Below, piece by piece: positions 45,416 through 54,317 of a stretch of DNA of 64,000 nucleotides. The notes beneath the pieces are model-generated. The model saw only the letters and a list, made by a program, of their open reading frames with translations, made no database searches and was not told where the DNA came from. The stretch comes from JACCZR01 sp963844805 (GTDB lineage: Bacteria > Actinomycetota > Thermoleophilia > Solirubrobacterales > Thermoleophilaceae): positions 1 to 64,000 of the forward strand of contig CAWJPU010000013.1 of the NCBI GenBank assembly GCA_963844805.1, in the 5' to 3' direction. Each line of letters starts with the position of its first letter. The first letter of the stretch is position 1. The position numbers and the translations under genes are program-made.

Positions 45416-47644
45416 CTAAGCCACTACGCGCATGTCCCCCGGCTCGCGGTCGCGCAGGTCGCGGACCACGGCGTCGACGACCGACTCGTCCTCGCGGACC
45501 TTGCCGTCGGTGACCGCGTTGATCACCGCGCGCTTGCGGTCGAGCACTCCGCCCATGGTGGCGTCGATCGTGTCCTTCGCCAGCAGGTACCAGGCGGTGA
45601 CCGCGCTCTCCTGGCCGATGCGGTGCAGGCGGTCCTCGGCCTGGTCGTGGCGCGCGGGCGTCCAGTCCAGCTCGAGGAAGGCGACGTTGGAGGCGCGCGT
45701 GAGCGTGATGCCCTGAGAGGCGGCCTTCAGCGAGCAGACGATCAGCTGAGGGCCTTCCTCGTCTTGGAAGCTGTCCACCGCGGCTTGGCGGCGGGTGCTC
45801 GAGTCGGCGCCGAGGATGTGGGCCGAGCCGGGGAACTGCTCGAGCACCGCGCGCTGGATGGCCACGTGCTCGGCGAACACGACCAGCGGCTCGCCCGACT
45901 CCAGGAAGTCGGAGATCCAGCTGAGCGCGGTGGGCAGCTTGCCGGCGGCGGCGAGCTGGCGCAGGTTGTTCAGCCGCACGAGCTGCTCGGAGCGCAGAGC
46001 GGCGGCGACCTTGGCGTCGAGCGTCTTGAGGTCGAGCGGCAGCGTCTGCAGCCAGGCGATCACGTCCTGCTCGGCCAGGCGGTACTCGTCCTCGTTGGAT
46101 AGCGGCACCGGGACGGTGTCGTGGCGCTTGGAGGGCAGCTGGGGCAGCACCTGCTCCTTGGTGCGCCGCACGTAGCAGTGCGCGCGCAGGTTCCAGTGCA
46201 GGCGGTCGTCGCTGCCGGCGTCGCGGAAGCGGCGCGACAGGCGCGCCCCGCTGCCGAAGTCGCCCAGGCGCCCGATGGCCCGCAGCTGGGAGACCAGCTC
46301 CTCGGGGCGGTTGAGCACGGGCGTGCCGGTCAGCGCCAGCCGCAGCGCGTCCTCGGGGAGCTTGGCCGCCAGCTCGAACGTCGCCTTGGTGCGCTGGGCG
46401 CGGGCGTTCTTGACGTAGTGCGACTCGTCGAGCACCAGCGCCTTCAGGTCCCGCGCCAGCAGCTTTTCCAGGTGGGCCTCGAGGATGTCGTAGTTGAGGA
46501 AGACGAACTCCGCGTCGTCGGCCTCGGCCGGCCACCCCGCCGAGGTGCGCCCGTCCACGACGGCGACCGTGCGCCGCGGCAGCCAGGTCTGTGTCTCGCG
46601 CTCCCAGTTGAGCTTCACGCTCGCGGGGCAGATCACCGCCGCCGGGAAGGCGTCCGCGGCCTCGATCGCGGCCAGCGCCTGGATCGTCTTGCCCAGGCCC
46701 TGCTCGTCGGCGATGAAGGTCCGCCGGCGCTGCAGGGCGTACTGCACGCCCGCGCGCTGGAACGGGTGCAGCTCCCCGCCGAGCTCCAGCGCCGACAGCT
46801 CGGCGTCGTCGGCGTAGGACAGGCGGACCGTCGACTCGGCCCGGTCGTGCTCGCCCACGAGCTCGTCGAGCACCTCGCGCAGCGACTCGTCGATCGCCAC
46901 CTCCGGGTGCTCGTCGAGGAAGGCGGACAGGTCACGGGCCAGCGCGGCGTCCGCGGGGACGGCCACGCCGGTCCCGGCCGAGCGGTTGTAGAAGCGGCCG
47001 GCGCGGTCCACGAGATGCGCCTCGGGCAGGCGGCGGAAGTCACGCGCCAGCGACGGGTCCCAGACGGTGTAGATCACCACCTGCGGCTCGCCCTCCTCAC
47101 CGGGCTCCAGCGCCAGCTCGGCCGGCGCCGGGTCCCCGCCGCGGCGCAGGGTGCGAACGCAGGCCGAGGCCACGTCGTCCAGCTGCACGCCCTCGAGCTG
47201 GACCAGCCGCGACGCGGCGGCCGGGCTGAAGGGCCAGACGAGGCGGCCCTCGGTGATCTCGATCGCGCCGTCGAGGTCGGTCGGCGCCTCGCCCGAGAGC
47301 GTGCGCAGCGCGAAGGCGCCCCGGCCCTCGTACACGACCACCGACACCAGCGCCCGCCAGCGGTCGGAGTCGGTGAGCCAGGCCAGCACGTCGGGAGAGG
47401 GCTGGAGCTCGCCGAACCGCGCGAGCAGCTCCTCGACCTCCTTGGCGATGCGTGGGTCGGCGGGGACCCGCCAATGCTTGCGCCGCCAGTCGAACCAGCG
47501 CCGCGGCATGCGCTTGACCGCTGCGTTCAGCTCCTCGTCGAAGCCGAAGTCGAAGACCAGCTCGCGGTCGTGCGGATCCTCGGCCAACAGCCAGACCCGG
47601 CCGGCGGCCGATGCCTGCTGCTGGTCTCGATCCCCCTCCGGCAT
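45416..47644 (-). CDS. SNF2-family helicase, SMARCAL1/HARP-like
   Basis: Intact 742-residue Swi2/Snf2 ATPase. The N-terminal 230 residues include WFDWRRKHWRVPADPRIAKE, which resembles a HARP-type DNA-annealing module. The motor follows: I (Walker A) FIADEQGLGKTIQALAA, II LVLDESHYVKNA, III ALTGTPVLNR, V-VI SLKAASQGITLTRASN and DQAEDRLHRIGQ. It probably rewinds or remodels stalled DNA. Starts at ATG 47644, divergent from the AlkZ-like gene with 33 bp between, suggesting a shared repair role. Confidence 0.88.
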   Translation of the reverse strand: MPEGDRDQQQASAAGRVWLLAEDPHDRELVFDFGFDEELNAAVKRMPRRWFDWRRKHWRVPADPRIAKEVEELLARFGELQPSPDVLAWLTDSDRWRALVSVVVYEGRGAFALRTLSGEAPTDLDGAIEITEGRLVWPFSPAAASRLVQLEGVQLDDVASACVRTLRRGGDPAPAELALEPGEEGEPQVVIYTVWDPSLARDFRRLPEAHLVDRAGRFYNRSAGTGVAVPADAALARDLSAFLDEHPEVAIDESLREVLDELVGEHDRAESTVRLSYADDAELSALELGGELHPFQRAGVQYALQRRRTFIADEQGLGKTIQALAAIEAADAFPAAVICPASVKLNWERETQTWLPRRTVAVVDGRTSAGWPAEADDAEFVFLNYDILEAHLEKLLARDLKALVLDESHYVKNARAQRTKATFELAAKLPEDALRLALTGTPVLNRPEELVSQLRAIGRLGDFGSGARLSRRFRDAGSDDRLHWNLRAHCYVRRTKEQVLPQLPSKRHDTVPVPLSNEDEYRLAEQDVIAWLQTLPLDLKTLDAKVAAALRSEQLVRLNNLRQLAAAGKLPTALSWISDFLESGEPLVVFAEHVAIQRAVLEQFPGSAHILGADSSTRRQAAVDSFQDEEGPQLIVCSLKAASQGITLTRASNVAFLELDWTPARHDQAEDRLHRIGQESAVTAWYLLAKDTIDATMGGVLDRKRAVINAVTDGKVREDESVVDAVVRDLRDREPGDMRVVA

Positions 47645-47665
47645 GACCGATGAAGGCTAGCTGCC

Positions 47666-47677
47666 TACGGTGTCGAC
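47666..47677 (+). promoter_or_regulatory. Putative leaderless promoter
   Basis: TACGGT at 47666-47671 lies 6 nt before the ATG at 47678 in the 33-bp divergent gap, with no ribosome site. Confidence 0.45.
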
Positions 47678-48772
47678 ATGGCCGCGTCGCTAAAGCGCGA
47701 GCAGGTGCTCGGCTTCCGCGTGGGGCGTCACCACCTGAACGAGCGGCTCGGGCCGGCGGGCGTCGCCGACGCGGCGGTCGTCGGCCTGCAGGACACACCG
47801 CCGGGCACGGCTGCGCTCGCGCTGGCCGCGCGAGCCGACGTCGGGCCCGGCGCGCTGGACGAGCTCGTGCTCGTGCCCAGCATCCGGGGCGCGCCGCTCG
47901 CCGTCGCCGAGCGCGACCTGGCCGTGTTCACGGTTGGGCTCGCCCCTCCCGACGAAGAGGCGGCGAAGGCGCTGATCGGAAACGCCTGGAAGGCGCTGGA
48001 CGGGATCCCGGCGATGGAGGCCCTGGACCGGGTGAGCGAGGCGGTCGCCGACAGCCTGCGCGCCGGGCCGCTGGCCCGCGACGACTTCCACCAGGCGCTG
48101 CGCGAGCGTCTGCCCCCCGATCTGTTGTGGTGGTGCCGCGGCTGCGGCAGTCATCACGTGCACCCCTCCCTGTGGCGCGCGACCGGGGTGCGCGGTGTGC
48201 TGGCGATAGTGGGGCGCGAGGGCCGCGCCGCGGTTTTCGGCGCGCCTCCGACGGCCCCGGCGGTGGCCGACCCGGGCGCCGAGCTGGCGTGGCGCTTCCT
48301 GGGCGGCTACGGCCCGGCGCGGCCACGCCTGCTGGCCGAGTGGGCCGGGCTCGCGCCCTCCCACGCCCAGGCGCTCTGGGAGCGCGCCGGCGAGCTGGCC
48401 GAGGTAGATGTGGAGGGGACGCGAGCATGGGCCCTGGCCGACGACCTGGATGCCCTGGCCGCACCCCCCGCCGCCAAGGGCGTGCGCCTCCTCCCCAACC
48501 TCGACCCGCTCAACGCCGGCCGCGACCGCGAGCTGCTGGTCCCCGACGCCGACCTGCGCAAGCGGGTGTGGAAGTCGCTCGGCGGCCCGGGAACGGTGAT
48601 CGCCGGCGGCGGCGTCGCCGGCCTCTGGCGGCCGGCCAAGAAGGGCAAGCGGCTGCTGGTGACCGTCGAGGCGCTGGGCGAGCTACCGCACGAGGAACTG
48701 CAGGAGGAGGCCGAGCGGCTGGCGCCCTTCCGCGGCGCGGAGACCGCTGACGTAACCCTTGACGCTGTTTGA
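47678..48772 (+). CDS. AlkZ-like winged-helix DNA-binding protein (HTH_42 family)
   Basis: A 364-residue protein of the winged-helix HTH_42/YcaQ-AlkZ superfamily, whose characterised members are DNA glycosylases that unhook alkylated or crosslinked bases. The fold start is REQVLGFRVGRHHLNERLG. Segment VVGLQDTPPGTAALALAAR takes the place of the region where glycosylases have a Gln-x-Gln active site; only the first Gln is clear (Q then D, T), so catalysis is uncertain. Other signs are LLWWCRGCGSHHVHPSLWR and VRLLPNLDPLNAGRDRELL, near-universal in the family. Divergent from a repair-type helicase. Confidence 0.78.
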   Translation: MAASLKREQVLGFRVGRHHLNERLGPAGVADAAVVGLQDTPPGTAALALAARADVGPGALDELVLVPSIRGAPLAVAERDLAVFTVGLAPPDEEAAKALIGNAWKALDGIPAMEALDRVSEAVADSLRAGPLARDDFHQALRERLPPDLLWWCRGCGSHHVHPSLWRATGVRGVLAIVGREGRAAVFGAPPTAPAVADPGAELAWRFLGGYGPARPRLLAEWAGLAPSHAQALWERAGELAEVDVEGTRAWALADDLDALAAPPAAKGVRLLPNLDPLNAGRDRELLVPDADLRKRVWKSLGGPGTVIAGGGVAGLWRPAKKGKRLLVTVEALGELPHEELQEEAERLAPFRGAETADVTLDAV

Positions 48773-48794
48773 CATATATGGCTATGCTGTAAAC
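48759..48794 (+). promoter_or_regulatory. alkB promoter with overlapping inverted repeat
   Basis: TTGACG (48759-48764) and TATGCT (48783-48788) are 18 nt apart. GTTTGACA (48767-48774) and TGTAAAC (48788-48794) form an imperfect inverted repeat covering the spacer and -10 box; a further TGTCAAC half lies at 48818. This fits a TetR-type operator, and the tetR gene is the third in this operon. GGAGG at 48831-48835 is the ribosome site. Confidence 0.55.
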
Positions 48795-48845
48795 TAACTG
48801 GATGGCAGGCCGGTATGTGTCAACAAGTCTGGAGGTGCCTTCCGC

Positions 48846-50030
48846 ATGACTTCCGCGACCGCCCCGGCGGCTGACGAGCCGCTGACGGCGAGCTGGACCG
48901 ACCCCAAGCGCTACCTGTGGCTGCTGGGGCTGGTCGTCCCCCTCATCCCCTTCATCGGCTGGGGCCTCGCCGAGGCCACCGGCCTCGGGGTGATGTGGTG
49001 GTTCGGCCCCGCCCTCGTGTTCGGCGTCATCCCCGTCCTGGACGTGATGATCGGCAAGGACTCCGCCAACCCGCCCGACTCCGCGGTCAAGTGGATGGAG
49101 CAGGACCGCTACTACCGCTGGTGCACCTACCTGTTCATCCCGCTGCAGTTCGCCTCGCTGATCTTCGCCTGCTGGATGTGGGCCCAAGGCGACCTGAGCG
49201 TCGTCGAGAAGCTCGGCCTGGCGCTGTCGGTGGGCATGGTCGGCGGCATCGCGATCAACACCGCGCACGAGCTCGGCCACAAGCGCCAGCAGCACGAGCG
49301 CTGGCTGTCGAAGGTCGCGCTGGCCCAGAGCGGGTACGGCCATTTCTTCATCGAGCACAACCGCGGGCACCACGTCCGCGTGGCCACGCCCGAGGACCCC
49401 GCCAGCTCGCGCCTCGGCGAGAGCCTGTACGAGTTCCTGCCCCGCACCGTCTGGGGCAGCCTCAAGTCGGCGCTGCACCTCGAGAAGGTGCGGCTGGACA
49501 GGATGGAGAAGCCGTTCTTCTCCATCCACAACGACGTGTTGAACGCGTGGGCGATGACCGTCGTCCTGTTCGGCGCGCTCACCGCGGTGTTCGGGGTGGA
49601 CGTGCTCCCGTGGCTGGTGATCCAGGCCGTGGTCGGCTTCTCGCTGCTGGAGGCGGTCAACTACCTCGAGCACTACGGGCTGCTGCGCCAGAAGCGCGAC
49701 GACGGCAGCGGGCGCTACGAGCTCTGCCGTCCCGAGCACTCTTGGAACAGCGACAACGTGGCGAGCAACGTGTTCCTCTACCACCTGCAGCGCCACTCCG
49801 ACCACCACGCCAACCCGGTGCGCCGCTACCAGGCGCTGCGCCATTACGAGGACCTCCCGGAGCTGCCCTCGGGCTACGCGACGATGATCCTGTACGCGTA
49901 CCTGACGCCGGTGTGGCGGCGGGTCATGGACCCGAAGGTGCTGGCCCACTACGACGGCGACGTGACGCGGGCGAACATCCTGCCCCGCAAGCGCAAGCGG
50001 CTGCTCGCCAAGTACGGAGCGGGCGCCTGA
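48846..50030 (+). CDS. alkB: Alkane 1-monooxygenase
   Basis: Integral membrane di-iron hydroxylase oxidising medium-chain n-alkanes to 1-alcohols with electrons from rubredoxin. 394 residues with six likely helices. The three His boxes are present: HELGHKR near 140, EHNRGHH near 175 and LQRHSDHH near 315; NYLEHYGL near 275 is the fourth conserved His motif specific to AlkB. A fast-diverging Trp-rich first helix (GVMWWFG) is normal. The stop overlaps the rubredoxin ATG, so electron donor and hydroxylase are coupled. The gene starts the alkB-rubA-tetR operon. Confidence 0.96.
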   Translation: MTSATAPAADEPLTASWTDPKRYLWLLGLVVPLIPFIGWGLAEATGLGVMWWFGPALVFGVIPVLDVMIGKDSANPPDSAVKWMEQDRYYRWCTYLFIPLQFASLIFACWMWAQGDLSVVEKLGLALSVGMVGGIAINTAHELGHKRQQHERWLSKVALAQSGYGHFFIEHNRGHHVRVATPEDPASSRLGESLYEFLPRTVWGSLKSALHLEKVRLDRMEKPFFSIHNDVLNAWAMTVVLFGALTAVFGVDVLPWLVIQAVVGFSLLEAVNYLEHYGLLRQKRDDGSGRYELCRPEHSWNSDNVASNVFLYHLQRHSDHHANPVRRYQALRHYEDLPELPSGYATMILYAYLTPVWRRVMDPKVLAHYDGDVTRANILPRKRKRLLAKYGAGA

Positions 50031-50194
50031 TGGCCACCTATCGTTGCCCGGGGTGCGGCTACGAGTACGACGAAGCGGCCGGCGAGCCCCGCGAGGGCTT
50101 TCCGGCCGGCACCCCGATGAGCGACGTGCCCGGCGACTGGGCGTGCCCGGACTGCGGCGTGCGCGAGGCGCAGGACTTCGAGCAGGTGGGCTGA
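50030..50194 (+). CDS. rubA: Rubredoxin
   Basis: A 54-residue iron protein passing electrons to AlkB. Two CxxC sites are clear: YRCPGCGYEYDEAAG and DWACPDCGVREAQDF, spaced as in AlkG-type rubredoxins; GFPAGTPMSDVPGDW is the usual middle. The ATG shares a base with the alkB stop, and the gene is followed immediately by tetR. Only one rubredoxin is seen, where many relatives have two, and no rubredoxin reductase is in the window. Confidence 0.95.
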   Translation: MATYRCPGCGYEYDEAAGEPREGFPAGTPMSDVPGDWACPDCGVREAQDFEQVG

Positions 50195-50195
50195 C

Positions 50196-50810
50196 GTGGT
50201 TTCGGCGCCCGCTGTGAAGCCGCGCTTCGCCGAGGCGTCCAGGACGCTCCTGCGCGACACCGTGCTCGACGCGGTGCACGAGCTGCTCGCCGACCGCGCC
50301 TGGGCCGAGGTCACGATGGGCGAGGTGGCCGAACGCGCGGGCGTGAGCCGCCAGACGGTCTACAACACCTTCGGCGGCCGCGACGGGCTGTCGCAGGCCT
50401 ACGTGATCCGCGAGGCCGACCGCTTCCTCGTGGTCGTCGAGGAGGCCGTGCGGGCCAACGAGCAGGAACCGCGCGCCGCCCTGTCGGCCGCCATCGCCGT
50501 ATTCCTGTCCGCCGCGGAGACGCACCCGCTGGTGCGCACGATCGCCGCCTCGCAGGACGGCGACGAGCTACTGGCCCTGGTGACCGTTCGCGGCGGCCCG
50601 GTGCTGGGCGGCGTCACCGCGGGGCTGGCGCGGGTGATCGCGGAGACCTGGCCGGGCCTGCCGGGTCCTGAGACCCACTTCCTGGCCGACGCCCTGGTGC
50701 GCCTGGCCATCAGCTACGCCGCGCTTCCCTCCGGGACCCCCCAGGAGACCGCCGACGGCATCGCCGACGCGCTCGGGCCCTACATCGACTCGATGCTCGC
50801 GGCGCGCTAG
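50196..50810 (+). CDS. TetR family regulator of the alkane operon
   Basis: A 204-residue TetR repressor. DNA-binding helix-turn-helix: EVTMGEVAERAGVSRQTVYN followed by TFGGRDGLSQAY; the remaining helices form a ligand pocket with DGDELLALVTVRGGPVLGG. It is read from GTG 50196, one nucleotide after the rubredoxin stop, in the alkB-rubA-tetR order known from Rhodococcus and Mycobacterium AlkX/AlkU clusters. It likely represses its own operon at 48767-48794 until a fatty acid or alkane metabolite binds. The effector is inferred. It overlaps the convergent membrane gene by 4 nt. Confidence 0.9.
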   Translation: MVSAPAVKPRFAEASRTLLRDTVLDAVHELLADRAWAEVTMGEVAERAGVSRQTVYNTFGGRDGLSQAYVIREADRFLVVVEEAVRANEQEPRAALSAAIAVFLSAAETHPLVRTIAASQDGDELLALVTVRGGPVLGGVTAGLARVIAETWPGLPGPETHFLADALVRLAISYAALPSGTPQETADGIADALGPYIDSMLAAR

Positions 50811-51673
50811 TCGCCTCCGCCGCCTCCGTCGCCACCCCCATCACCGCCGCCGTCCCCGCCGCCGGAGTCGACGCCGGAGTCCACCCCGGAGTCGATCGAG
50901 TCCGCCACCGAGTCCAGCGCGCTGTCAACGGCGTCTACGCCCGCGTCGAGGCTGTCGAGGCCCCCTTCGAACGCCGAGTCGAACATGACGCCGACTCCGG
51001 CGAAGAGGTCGAAGTCGACGTAGCCGAAATCGAGGTCGAGGTCCCCCCCGAAGTGCCGGCCGCGGCGGCGCAGACGGAAGATCGCCGCCAAGGCCGCGGG
51101 CACCATCAGGACGAGCACGCCGGCCACCGCGGCGGCCTGCGCGGCTGTCTGTGGCTGTGCCTCGGCCTCCTGTGGCAGCGCTTGGAGGCGAGCCACGTGC
51201 TGGTCGGCCGTCGCCGCCCAGGCGTCCCCGGAGGCGGTTCGCCGCCACCGGGTGCGCGGGAACAGCCCGAGCACCTTGTCGCGAACGGCCTCGACCAGCG
51301 CCCGCGATACGAGCTCCTCCAAGAACAGCTCGCCGACGTCCTTGATCAGCTTCGGGTTGCCGCGGCGGGCGTTGGAGATGACCTTGCCGATCTCGTCTGG
51401 AGCGTGAGGGCGAAGGGCGAAGTCGAACTGCCCGAGCGGGCCCGGAAGCGCGGCCCCGGCCTGGCCCGGGAGCAGCGTCACCTTGTCCTTGCGGAAGCGC
51501 CGCTTCTCGATGCGGATGCTGTAGGCGCCGCGAAGGATGAGCTCCTTGAGCGCGAGCTTGACCGCGCCCTTGGGGTCGGGGGCCGGCCCTCCCTTGGTGG
51601 ACGTGGAGATCGGGAGCTCGAGGAGAACCTGTGTCGCGGCCGCAGTCAGCGGCCACTGCTGCTCGGACGCCAT
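50807..51673 (-). CDS. GPP34-like protein with membrane anchor and Asp/Ser-Gly tail, copy 1
   Basis: A 288-residue protein. Residues 1-175 resemble, in pattern, the GPP34 (GOLPH3-like) fold: PLTAAATQVLLELP, KLALKELILRGAYSI, then a helical half with EELVSRALVEA, LGLFPRTRWRR and a closing helix. A helix (AAAVAGVLVLMVPAALAAIF, near 187-206) then anchors it, followed by basic residues (RLRRRGRHFGG), an acidic-aromatic segment (DLDLDFGYVDFDLF) and a tail of DS repeats and GGGD. GPP34 is inferred, not proven. Its ATG directly abuts the stop of the paralogue upstream. Why two copies follow the alkane operon is unknown. Confidence 0.65.
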   Translation of the reverse strand: MASEQQWPLTAAATQVLLELPISTSTKGGPAPDPKGAVKLALKELILRGAYSIRIEKRRFRKDKVTLLPGQAGAALPGPLGQFDFALRPHAPDEIGKVISNARRGNPKLIKDVGELFLEELVSRALVEAVRDKVLGLFPRTRWRRTASGDAWAATADQHVARLQALPQEAEAQPQTAAQAAAVAGVLVLMVPAALAAIFRLRRRGRHFGGDLDLDFGYVDFDLFAGVGVMFDSAFEGGLDSLDAGVDAVDSALDSVADSIDSGVDSGVDSGGGDGGGDGGGDGGGGGD

Positions 51674-52600
51674 CTACTCGCCGCCCCCGCCGCCTCCGTC
51701 ACCGCCACCGCCGCCGTCTCCTCCTCCACCGCCGTCGCCACCGCCACCGCCGTCGCCACCGCCGTCGCCGCCTCCGCCGGCGTCGACGCCCGAGTCCACG
51801 GCGGAGTCGACGGAGCTCGCCACCGAGTCGAGCGCCGCGTCGACGGCGCCGCCGCTCGCGTCGATCGAGTCCATCCCGCCCACGGCGGAGTCGAACATGT
51901 CCGACGTCCCCGCGAAGGGGTCGAAGCCCACGCCGTCGTCGGTCACGTAGACGAAGTCGTCGTCGAGGTCGAGGTCGCCGCCGAAGTGACGGCGGCGGTG
52001 CAGCTTGGCCACGGCGGACAGCGAGGCCGGAACCATCAGCGCGAGCGCGCCCGCCGCCGCGGCGACCGCGACCGCCGTGTTCGGGTCGGAGTCGACCTCC
52101 CAGGGCAGCGCCTGCAGGCGCTGGGCGTGCTGCCCGGCGGTGGCCGCCCACACGTCGCCCGTGGGCGTGCGGCGGATCACGTGCTGTGAGAACAGGCCGA
52201 GTGACTTGTGCTCGTAGCGCTCGATCAGCCCGCGCTGGCTCAGCTCCCAGATGAACCACTCACGCACCTGGCTCATCAGCTGCGGATTCCAGCTTCGGGC
52301 CGCCCGGATCGTGCCGTCGAGCAGGTCGGGGGTGAAGGGCCGCAGCCAGCCGTCGAGCGCCGCCAGCGAGTCCGGCAGCGCGACGGGGCCGGCCGGGTAG
52401 AGCGTCACGTAGGGCTTGCTCCACGCCGCCGGCGACTCGGTGACGTCCAGGCGGAACGCCCCGCGCACGAGCAGCTCCTTGAGGCCGAGCTTGAAGGACT
52501 CGCCCGGTGCGGGCGCCTGTCTTCCCTTCGCCCCCGCCGGCGGCAGGGACAGCAGGAGCTGGGTCGAGGCGGCGGTCAGCGGCCACTGGCTGGTCTGCAT
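51674..52600 (-). CDS. GPP34-like protein with membrane anchor and Asp/Ser-Gly tail, copy 2
   Basis: A 308-residue paralogue of the adjacent gene, of the same architecture and with about a third of the residues alike by eye: PLTAASTQLLLSLP, KLGLKELLVRGAFRL, WELSQRGLIERY, LGLFSQHVIRRTPTGDVWAA, transmembrane AAAAGALALMVPASLSAVA, then LHRRRHFGGDLDLDDD and a tail of DS steps and long GGGGD runs. The conserved HFGGDLDLD after the helix in both copies marks a shared cytoplasmic or external element. TAGGTT 8 nt upstream of ATG 52600 suggests a leaderless transcript that carries both genes. Confidence 0.65.
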   Translation of the reverse strand: MQTSQWPLTAASTQLLLSLPPAGAKGRQAPAPGESFKLGLKELLVRGAFRLDVTESPAAWSKPYVTLYPAGPVALPDSLAALDGWLRPFTPDLLDGTIRAARSWNPQLMSQVREWFIWELSQRGLIERYEHKSLGLFSQHVIRRTPTGDVWAATAGQHAQRLQALPWEVDSDPNTAVAVAAAAGALALMVPASLSAVAKLHRRRHFGGDLDLDDDFVYVTDDGVGFDPFAGTSDMFDSAVGGMDSIDASGGAVDAALDSVASSVDSAVDSGVDAGGGGDGGGDGGGGGDGGGGGDGGGGGDGGGGGGE

Positions 52601-52750
52601 GGCGCGAGAACCTAGAAGCCCGCGGCGACCAGGCTGGCCGCCGCCTGGGGAAACGCTCAGCTCGGCTGACGAGTTCCCGGCGGAGTGCGCGCTGCCCGCA
52701 CGCGAATCCGCGTCGGGCCGCTGGACCGGCGCCGCCGGGCCCGCACCGGG
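52601..52750. promoter_or_regulatory. Intergenic region with leaderless promoter
   Basis: A 150-bp gap between gltD and the GPP34-like pair, all on the minus strand. TAGGTT (minus strand, 52609-52614) lies 8 nt before the ATG at 52600. The rest is GC-rich with no clear hairpin or further box. Confidence 0.35.
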
Positions 52751-54313
<1,563 letters not shown>

Positions 54314-54317
54314 GGCG

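Noticed and set aside
50811..51800. GGC/GGT-rich runs that look like a microsatellite or CRISPR-like array
   Set aside because: They are the Gly-Asp tails of the two GPP34-like genes, without spacers or constant repeat length.
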